Shown here in pieces: positions 13,966 to 21,200 of a stretch of 64,000 bases of DNA. The notes beneath the pieces are model-generated. The model made no database searches and had not been told where the DNA came from. It worked only from the letters and a program-made list of their open reading frames with translations. Position 1 is the stretch's first letter, and each line of letters begins with the position of its first letter. The position numbers and the translations under genes are program-made. Source of the DNA: CAYTZH01 sp964442285 (GTDB lineage Bacteria > Myxococcota_A > UBA9160 > JAFDET01); assembly GCA_964442285.1 (NCBI GenBank), contig CAYTZH010000021.1, positions 1 through 64,000 on the forward strand, in the 5' to 3' direction.

Positions 13966-15315
13966 GTGGATGGCACAGCGCGCATCCCGGAGGGACGAAG
14001 CCGCCTGGACCCGCCGCTGGTGATCGCCGTCGCGGGCCTCGTGGCCAGCGGCAAGAGCACGCTCGCGCGGGCGCTGGCCCGACGCCTGGGCGCCGTCCAC
14101 CTCGAGGCCGACGCCGAGTGCGACGCCCTGCTGGAGGAGCGCCCCGCCCCGGTCTACGAGGCCCAGTGGGAGCAGGCCTTCGCGCCGGGCTTCGAGGACC
14201 GCGTGTACGAGGCGCTCCTCCGACGCGCGGAGACGGCGGTCGCGGAAGGGCACAGCGTGGTCCTCGACGCCTGCTTTCCCCGCGCCGACCAGCGCCTGGC
14301 CGCGCGCGCCCTCGCCCGGCGGCACGGCGCCGGCTTCCTGCTGGTGGTCTGTCGCGCGCCGGCGTCGGCGGTGCGGGCGCGGCTGGCGGGACGCGATCGG
14401 CGGGCGCGCCGCGAGGGCTGGCAGGCCCTGTCCGAGCGGGTCGCGGCCCGCTGGGAGCCCGTCGCGTCGCTCGCGAAGGACGAGATCGCCCGCGTGGACG
14501 GCGACGGCCCCGTCGAGACCGTGGTGGCGCGTGTGCTCGCAACGCCCCTGTTCGAGCGCCGGGGGCGTCCCACGCCGCTGTCGACAGCGTCTCCGCGGGC
14601 CGTGACCTTCGACTGCTGGAACACCCTCCTGTACGAGGACGACTGGGAGACGGCCCACGCCCGCCGGGTGGGCGAGCTGCGGGCCTGCGCACGGGAGGCG
14701 GGCCGCGCCGTCGACGCGGCCGAGGCCGGACGCGCCTTCGACCGGGCCTGGGGGCGTCACATGGAGCTGTGGCGTGGGGGCGTGGCCAGCGGAGCGCGGG
14801 AGGTGGCGCTGTGGGGCCTGGCGGAGCTCGGCCTGGATGCGCCCCACCCGGCGCTCGACCACCTGGTGACCCTGTTCGAGGAGGCGTCGCACTCGGGGCG
14901 GGTGCTCCCCCTCGACGGCGCCCGGGCGCTGCTCGAGGGGCTCACCGGGGCCGGCGTCCGCTGCGCCCTGGTCTGCGACACGGGCCTGACGCCGGGCCGG
15001 GTGGTGCGACGACACCTCGACCGCCTCGGCCTGCTCGAGTTCCTGGCGGCGCAGTCGTTCTCCGACGAAGTCGGCGTACCGAAGCCCGACCCCCGCGCCT
15101 TCCGCGCGGCGCTCACACCCCTGGGTGTCGATCCCGCGCGCGCCTGGCACGTGGGTGACCTGCGGCGGACGGATGTCGCCGGTGCCCGCGCCCTGGGCAT
15201 GACCGCGGTCCGGATCCGCGCGCAGCACGACGACCGCAGCGCCCTGGCGGAAGCCGACCACGTGGTGGGCTCCCACGCCGAGCTCGGGGACCTGCTGGCC
15301 CTCACGCGAGCCTAG
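13966..15315 (+). CDS. P-loop kinase / HAD-hydrolase fusion protein
   Basis: A 449-residue protein from GTG 13966 (GTG 14020 is an alternative). The N-terminal half (residues about 18-200) is a small P-loop kinase of the gluconate-kinase/AAA_33 type, with Walker A GLVASGKST, a DACFPRADQR segment and a lid rich in Arg. The C-terminal half (about 208-445) is a HAD phosphatase: motif I is FDCWNTLLYEDD, motif II VCDTG, motif III VPKPDPRAF and motif IV HVGDLRRTDVAGA. In motif I the general acid Asp two residues after the nucleophile is replaced by Trp (DCWNT), as in a HAD subgroup I recall with DxW. Putting a kinase and a phosphatase in one chain suggests reciprocal handling of one small molecule or a repair function; neither is proven. 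Confidence 0.8.
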   Translation: MDGTARIPEGRSRLDPPLVIAVAGLVASGKSTLARALARRLGAVHLEADAECDALLEERPAPVYEAQWEQAFAPGFEDRVYEALLRRAETAVAEGHSVVLDACFPRADQRLAARALARRHGAGFLLVVCRAPASAVRARLAGRDRRARREGWQALSERVAARWEPVASLAKDEIARVDGDGPVETVVARVLATPLFERRGRPTPLSTASPRAVTFDCWNTLLYEDDWETAHARRVGELRACAREAGRAVDAAEAGRAFDRAWGRHMELWRGGVASGAREVALWGLAELGLDAPHPALDHLVTLFEEASHSGRVLPLDGARALLEGLTGAGVRCALVCDTGLTPGRVVRRHLDRLGLLEFLAAQSFSDEVGVPKPDPRAFRAALTPLGVDPARAWHVGDLRRTDVAGARALGMTAVRIRAQHDDRSALAEADHVVGSHAELGDLLALTRA

Positions 15316-15456
15316 CCGGGTCGACGCGCGACCGTCAGGATCGAGGGCAGGACCAAGGTCGCCGGCACCCGGAGCACAAGCGCGCGGCCGCCGCGGGATT
15401 CGCCGGCCGAGGCGTGGCATCCTCCCGGCTTCCAAACCTCCAGGAGGAGCTCGATC

Positions 15457-15825
15457 ATGGTGGGATACGTGACGCTCGGCACCAACGACCCGGAACGCGG
15501 CTACGCCTTCTACGACGCCCTGCTCGAGCCCCTGGGTGGCAAGCGGCTGATGCAGGTCGAGAGCTTCGTGCTCTGGGGAACGTCCTTCGACCAGGGCTGC
15601 CTGGCGCTGACCCGGCCTCACGACCAGAAGGACGCCACGGTGGGCAACGGGGTCATGGTGGCGCTGCGGGCGCCGTCCAAGGAGCTGGTGGACGCCCTCC
15701 ACGCCAAGGCCCTGGAGCTGGGCGGCACCGACGAGGGCGCCCCGGGCCCGCGGGGAGACGGCTTCTATGCGGCCTACTTCCGCGACCTGGACGGCAACAA
15801 GCTCAACGCCTTCTTCCTCGGCTAG
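15457..15825 (+). CDS. VOC family (glyoxalase-like) protein
   Basis: A 122-residue single VOC module starting at ATG 15457, preceded by AGGAGGAGC. It shows the paired beta-alpha-beta-beta-beta repeats: VGYVTLGTNDPERGYAFYDALLEPLGGKRLM and then the second half ending YAAYFRDLDGNKLNAFFLG. The latter contains the terminal metal-binding Asp/Asn strand (RDLDGNKL). Relatives include dioxygenase-like and glyoxalase-like proteins; the reaction is unknown. Its stop lies inside the first copy of a 23-bp tandem repeat. Confidence 0.88.
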   Translation: MVGYVTLGTNDPERGYAFYDALLEPLGGKRLMQVESFVLWGTSFDQGCLALTRPHDQKDATVGNGVMVALRAPSKELVDALHAKALELGGTDEGAPGPRGDGFYAAYFRDLDGNKLNAFFLG

Positions 15826-15904
15826 GCCGCGTCGCGGTCCTCGGCTAGGCCGCGTCGCGGTCCTCGGCTAGGCCGCGTCGCGGTCCTCGGCTAGGCCGCG
15901 TCGC
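15817..15904. repeat. 23-bp tandem repeat between convergent genes
   Basis: The unit CTCGGCTAGGCCGCGTCGCGGTC is repeated three full times and a fourth time for 19 bases (15817-15839, 15840-15862, 15863-15885, 15886-15904) with no mismatch. Each copy contains the palindrome CCGCGTCGCGG and a CTAG. The VOC stop codon (TAG, 15823-15825) sits in copy 1 and the stop of the convergent SnoaL-like gene (15891-15893, minus strand) sits in copy 4. The array therefore probably arose by tandem duplication of an intergenic junction that originally shared CTAG. Confidence 0.95.
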
Positions 15905-16322
15905 CCGCCCCCTTCATGGCCTCGAGCATGCGCGCCATCTGGGCGTGCACCGTCTGGATCCCCTGGAGGGGGCGGATCATCACCCGGAACTCGGCGATGC
16001 GACCCTCGGCGTTGCAGGTGATCAGGTCCACCCCGTTGACGTACTTGCCGTCCATCTCCGTCTCGAACTCCAGGGCGGCCTGGTTGCCGCAGAGGATCTC
16101 CTTCGTGTAGCGGAACTTGCCGCCGCCCCCGCTGGAGACGGGCTCGCCCCCGCCCAGGGTGGCCCCCGCCGCCCCCAGGTAGAGCTTGGTGATGGCCTTG
16201 CCCTGCTGGGGTGTGAACACGATGGGTGAATAGAAGACCACATCGTCGGCCAGCAGGTCGTCCAGCTCCGCGCGGTCCCCGGCGATCACCCGATGCCAGC
16301 GCTCGATGGTCTGCTCGATCAT
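15891..16322 (-). CDS. SnoaL/NTF2-like domain protein
   Basis: A 143-residue protein from ATG 16322, with GGAGGACGGAG as ribosome-binding site. MIEQTIERWHRVIAGDRAELDDLLADDVVFYSPIVFTPQQGK is the standard opening of SnoaL-like cone-shaped proteins (ketosteroid-isomerase fold). EFETEMDGKYVNGVDLITCNAEGRIAEFRVMIRPLQG is the closing sheet. Such proteins act as isomerases, hydrolases or scaffold subunits on hydrophobic ring compounds; nothing decides between these. It is convergent with the VOC gene across the tandem repeat and divergent from a hydrolase gene. Confidence 0.85.
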   Translation of the reverse strand: MIEQTIERWHRVIAGDRAELDDLLADDVVFYSPIVFTPQQGKAITKLYLGAAGATLGGGEPVSSGGGGKFRYTKEILCGNQAALEFETEMDGKYVNGVDLITCNAEGRIAEFRVMIRPLQGIQTVHAQMARMLEAMKGAGDAA

Positions 16323-16374
16323 CTCCGTCCTCCGCAGTCGACGCCGGGCAAGGTAGCCGAATAGGGCGCTCGGA

Positions 16375-16390
16375 TGTCGGAATGCCGACA
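16375..16390. promoter_or_regulatory. Perfect palindrome in a divergent promoter region
   Basis: TGTCGG-AATG-CCGACA lies midway between the SnoaL-like gene (start 16322, minus) and the alpha/beta hydrolase (start 16434, plus). Its size and symmetry suit a dimeric repressor. No regulator gene is adjacent, so the binder is unknown. Confidence 0.45.
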
Positions 16391-16433
16391 CCCGCGGGGT
16401 GACAAGTGGGACTCCGGTGCTTATCAAAAGGGT

Positions 16434-17177
16434 ATGTCCGAGAGTCCGCATTGGGATGCCGTCGGCCCGCCGCCCCTGGCGCTCTTCGCCCAGGAGCAGA
16501 TCCGGGCCCTGGGTGAGTTCGCCAACTTCCGGGCGCGTCGCCGGCTGCTGCGTCGGGTACCTCGGGGCGACGGCCACCCGGTGCTGGTGATGCCGGGCTT
16601 CCTGGCGCCCGAGTTCTCGACGGCGCCGCTGCGGAGCTTCCTGCGCGAGCTCTGCTACGACGCCCGCGGCTCCCACCTGCGCGTGAACCTCGGGCCCTCG
16701 GCCAAGGTCAGCGAGACCCTGCGGCGGCGCCTCCAGCACATGGCCGAGCGCCACGGGCGCAAGGTCAGCCTCGTGGGATGGAGCCTCGGCGGCATCTATG
16801 CCCGGGAGCTGGCACGCGCCCACCCCGACCTCGTACGCCAGGTGATCACCATGGGAACGCCCTTCGCCGACATCTCGGCGACCCACGCCGCGCGCTTCAT
16901 CCCGCTGCGCCCGGACGGCAGGCCCCTCCACGAGGCCCACGAGCTGCGCGCCGCCCTGCGGCGTCCCCTGGACGTGCCCACCACGTCGATCTACAGCCAG
17001 AGCGACGGCATCGTGCACTGGCAGGGCTGCCTCGAGGAGCAGGGTACGCGGCGCGAGAACGTGGAGGTGCACTGCAGCCACACGGGCATGGGCTTCCACT
17101 CGGAGGTGTTCGCCGTGGTGGCCGACCGGCTCGCCCAGCCCGAGGGCACCTGGCGTCCCTTCACGCCGAGCGCCTGA
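16434..17177 (+). CDS. Alpha/beta hydrolase (lipase/acyltransferase-like)
   Basis: I use ATG 16434 because AAAGGG precedes it and the protein MSESPHWDAVGPPPLALFAQE is well formed; an in-frame ATG at 16374 would add 20 unconvincing residues. The 247-residue protein has the nucleophile elbow GWSLGG (Ser117) and an oxyanion segment VLVMPGFLAPEF. A late Asp lies in YSQSDGIVHWQGC and His in SHTGMGFH. This is the small triacylglycerol-lipase/LipA-like group without signal peptide, so probably cytoplasmic. It is followed 14 bp later by another alpha/beta hydrolase gene, suggesting an operon. Confidence 0.85.
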   Translation: MSESPHWDAVGPPPLALFAQEQIRALGEFANFRARRRLLRRVPRGDGHPVLVMPGFLAPEFSTAPLRSFLRELCYDARGSHLRVNLGPSAKVSETLRRRLQHMAERHGRKVSLVGWSLGGIYARELARAHPDLVRQVITMGTPFADISATHAARFIPLRPDGRPLHEAHELRAALRRPLDVPTTSIYSQSDGIVHWQGCLEEQGTRRENVEVHCSHTGMGFHSEVFAVVADRLAQPEGTWRPFTPSA

Positions 17178-17190
17178 CCCGATCCCGCCC

Positions 17191-18201
17191 GTGACCCACC
17201 TCGACGACCTCGCCGGCCGGCTCGCCCGCGTCGCCCAGTGGGTGCGTCCGCGGCCCCGGAACACGCTCGACCGCCTCCCCGCCTACGAGGGTCTGTCCCT
17301 CGAGGAGCTCTTCCCCGCACCCGACGGGGCCCCCGACGTACGCTGCACGCCGCGCTGGCAGCTCTCCGGCTGGACGAGCGAAGACCTGCGCTTCGCCTCG
17401 CAACACGATCCCATCGAGACCGGCTTCCGCGACCACCATCACGCCCGGCAACGGCGGATCCACACGGTCACCGCCCGCCGCATCCGCCCGTCCGGCTTCC
17501 GGGAGCGTCCCCGGCTCCTCTACATCCACGGCTACATGCAGCCCGAGACGCCGGTGGAGGAGCTGGGCCTGCTGACCACGATGGCCTGGGTACTCGACAT
17601 GGAGATCGTGCAGATCCAGCCGCCCTACCACGGCCAGCGCAAGCCTCGGCGCTCGCGCTTCGACGGCGAGCTCTACTGGACGGCGGACGTGGTGCGCAGC
17701 CTCGAGTCGCTGCGCCAGACCCTGCTGGATGCGCGCACCCTGCTCGCCTGGATGCGCGCGTCGTCCCCGACGCCCGTCGGGGTGGCCGGCCTCTCCCTGG
17801 GTGGCGCGCTGACGGCGGCCCTGAGCTGCCTCGAGCCCGACTTCGCCTTCTCCGCCCCCTTCATCGCCCACATGGACCTCGGCGCCCTGCTCGCCGACGC
17901 GCCCGTGCTGGGGGCCATGCGCAGGGACCTGGCGCGCTTCGGCTGGACGCCGCAGGACTTCGGAGACTTCTTCGATCGACTGGGCTGGCGGCGCCTCGCG
18001 CCGGTGCTGCCGACGGAGCGGATCTACCTGTTCGCGGCCGAGGACGACCGCTTCTTCCGGCGCGAGCTCGTCCACGACCTGTGGGAGCGATGGGGCAAGC
18101 CGGAGATCCAGTGGTACCCCGGAAGCCACATGGGCTTCATCGCACGGCTGCCGGACGCCCTGCAGCGGCTCCGGACCTTCGTCGATCAGCGGGTCGCCTG
18201 A
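17191..18201 (+). CDS. ABHD18-like alpha/beta hydrolase
   Basis: A 336-residue protein from GTG 17191. Features are RPRLLYIHGYMQPETPVEELGLL, the HGY oxyanion motif, the nucleophile elbow GLSLGG (Ser202), FAAEDDRFF (acid) and PGSHMGFI (His). The long N-terminal cap and the LD(M/A)EIVQIQPPYHGQRK segment resemble the bacterial relatives of ABHD18 (abhydrolase family of unknown substrate). No signal peptide. It is co-directional with and immediately behind another hydrolase gene and ends 24 bp before the convergent copper-oxidase gene. Confidence 0.8.
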   Translation: MTHLDDLAGRLARVAQWVRPRPRNTLDRLPAYEGLSLEELFPAPDGAPDVRCTPRWQLSGWTSEDLRFASQHDPIETGFRDHHHARQRRIHTVTARRIRPSGFRERPRLLYIHGYMQPETPVEELGLLTTMAWVLDMEIVQIQPPYHGQRKPRRSRFDGELYWTADVVRSLESLRQTLLDARTLLAWMRASSPTPVGVAGLSLGGALTAALSCLEPDFAFSAPFIAHMDLGALLADAPVLGAMRRDLARFGWTPQDFGDFFDRLGWRRLAPVLPTERIYLFAAEDDRFFRRELVHDLWERWGKPEIQWYPGSHMGFIARLPDALQRLRTFVDQRVA

Positions 18202-18225
18202 TCCGATCGGCAGGTCGCCTGTGTG

Positions 18226-21200
18226 CTAGGCGCGACGCCTCCCGCTGCGACGCGCCACCGCGAGGAGCGGCAGCAGCAGGACGAGCTCGAAGCCGAGCCC
18301 GCAGCCCGGTGGGCCGTCCTGCTTGATCACCCAGTAGAACGCCGTGGTCGACTCGTCGGTGCCGTCGGAGACGGACACGACCACGTCGAAGGTGCCCGCC
18401 CCGGAGGCGATCCCCTGGATGAGGCCGGTGGCGTCGATCGAGAGGCCCGGCGGCAGGTTCGTGGCCCCGTAGGTCAGGGAATCGCCGTCCGGGTCGGTCG
18501 CCGTCACCTGCAGGGAGTCCGCGGCGTTCGAGACGCCCCAGCGATCCTCGAGCGCCGCGATCACCGGCGACCGGTTGGGCGCGGTCAGCTCGGCGTCGTC
18601 GATCTGCTCGAGGTAGGCGACGAGCTGGCTCAGCTCGGGGGCGGTGAGCACCACGCCGCTGTGGGCCAGCACGGCGTCCGCCAGGGTCGCGGCCGAGCCA
18701 TCGTGGAGATAGGGGCCGGTGGTCCAGAGGCCCCGCAAGGTGGGAGTGTCGATGCCGCCGGCCGCTCCGCTGGTGGGCTTCAGGGTGCCGACGTCGTGGC
18801 GGAGCCCGTCGGCGCTGTCGCTGAAGGCGGCCCCGCCGTGGCAGGTCCGACAGCCGCTGTCGAGGAAGACGATGGCGCCGGCCGCGGCGTCCGCGGTGAG
18901 CATGCCGTCCGCCTGTCGACCGGGACTGCGACCCGCCTCGGTGAGCGATGCCACGTAGGCCGCCAAGGCATCCAGGTCCGCGCTGAAGCCGGCCTTGGAG
19001 GCGCCGAGGGGATCGGCGGTGCCCGCGAAGTCGGCATCCGCCATCAGCCCCAGCCCGAGGGTGAAGCCGCGGATCTGGCCCTCGAAGTCCTGGACCTCGT
19101 CGAAGTTGGCGGTCCAGTGGACGCGCCCGTGCCCCTGGCCCCGGCCCTCGAGCCCGATCGTGTTGCGCATGCCCTCGCCGAACTGGGTGAAGTCCCACAC
19201 GCGGCCGTCCTGGCCGCCGGCGTTGTGACAGGCGGCGCAGGCCATGTAGCTCTCGAGGCCCAGCCGCGGATCCAGGGCGTCGTAGAACAGCTGCTTGCCG
19301 ATGAGGACGTCCGGCGCCAGCGCCTCCGTCTGCACCTTGGCGACGACGGCGAGCAGCGGAAGCGCCGGATCGTCGTAGTCGATCAGGTCCGAGAGATCGA
19401 ACACCGAGACCGTCCGATCCATGAAGTCGTCCACGAAGAGGGTCTTGCCGTCGGGGGAACGGGCGAGGCCCTGGGGCGCCCGCCCGGCCAGCACCCGGCC
19501 GAGCTCGAAGTCGTCGAGGGCGTCCACCACGGCCACCTGGCGATTGCCCTCGAGCGCCGTGAAGACGTAGGCGCCGCTCGCGCTGTACAGGGCGGCGCTG
19601 GCCATGCTCGCGTTGTCGTGGTCGACCCGGGCCAGCAGCTCCTCCGTGTGGGTCGTGAGGTCGACCCGGGAGGTGATGGCGCGGACCGTCTTGTCGTGCA
19701 CGAGATCCTGGCCGTCCCGCGCCTGGCCGCGCAGCACGTTGTCCTGCTTCGAGGGCACCCGGAGCTCGGTTCCCTGGGGCGATATCACCGGAGCCCCGAG
19801 GTAGTTCGGGATGCCGCGCGCCGACTGCTCGCTGTCGGGGAGCATGCTGGCCGCCAGGATCGTGGTCCCGAGCGGCGACAGCGACGCCGCATCGAGCCGC
19901 AGCACCTCGCCCCCGAGCGGGTTCCCGCCGGACTCCAGGGCCGGCACCCCCGTCGCCTCGCCCGGAAGCGGCGGCGTGACGAAGCGGGTCACGTGCAGCG
20001 TGGCGCCGTCGGCGCTCACCGCCACGTGGCGCACGTACAGTCCCAGGTCCTGGCTGGCCAGCTCGGCGCCGGTCAGGCCGTCGAGCTTCACCACGCGGCC
20101 CGCGGTCTCCAGACCCACGTAGGCGAACGCGCCGGTGGGATCGAAGGCGATGCCGTGGGGTCTGGAGCCGCGGGGCAGCGCGAGCTGGGCGACCACCGCG
20201 AGGCCCGCGGGATCGATCACGTCGATAGCGTCGTCGTCCTTGCAGGTGACCCAGACCCGGCCGTCGCCCCCCACAGCCACCGAGCGCGGGTTGCCACAGA
20301 CGGGGATCTCGGCGACGCCGGTCAGCGTGAGGGCGTCGATGACCTTCACCGAGTCGTTGTCGGGATTGATGGCCCAGACCCGGTCGGCGCTCACCTCGTA
20401 GGTGATGGAGCTGCTGGAGGTGGGCGGCAGCGGCGTAGGCGGGCCCGTGACGTTCTGCACGAACTGGCGCTGGTCCGAGTCCCCGCTGACCGGATCCGTG
20501 ACCACGAGCGTCACCACGTAGCGCCCTCCGGCGGCGAACGCGTGGGACACCGACGGCGAGGCGGAGGGTCCGGCCACACTGCCATCGCCGAAGTCCCAGC
20601 TGAAGAGCAGCCCACCGCCCAGGTTCGTCTGTGCCGTGTAGTCGACGGTCGCCCCGACGAGCTGGGGCGGTGTCGGGAACGGAAGGAGCAGCAGGGGCTC
20701 CTGCACCGTCCAGACGAACGTCACCTCGCCCTGGGCGTTGCTGGGATCCGCCGCGGTCACCGTGACCGGGTAGGTCCCCGCGGCACTCGGCGAGCCGGTG
20801 ATCTCGCCGGTGTCGGGATGGATCGAGAGCCCCGGCGCCAGCCCCACGGCCGAGAAGGCAAGGGTGTCCCCGTCCGGATCCTGGGCGAGGACGAACAGCG
20901 ACACCGGCTCTCCGCGAACCGTGGTGGGCGGCGGAGGCGTCGCGAGCGTGGGCGCCTGGTTGAACAGCGACTGGAGGCCCAGGATCGAGACCGACGCATC
21001 CACCGCGAGCCAGCCGACGACCTCGGTGGTGTGCCCGATCTCGCCGTCGTTCGAGGCCTCCTCCTCGACGAAGAACTCGATCCCGGCGCCCGACGCGGCC
21101 TGGTGACGCAGCGCCATCGGGTCCGAGCCGTCGAGGGTCTGGGTCATGGCCAGGAAGTGCGGAGGCGCGGCGAAGCCCGGGCTGTAGCTCACCCCGTGGG

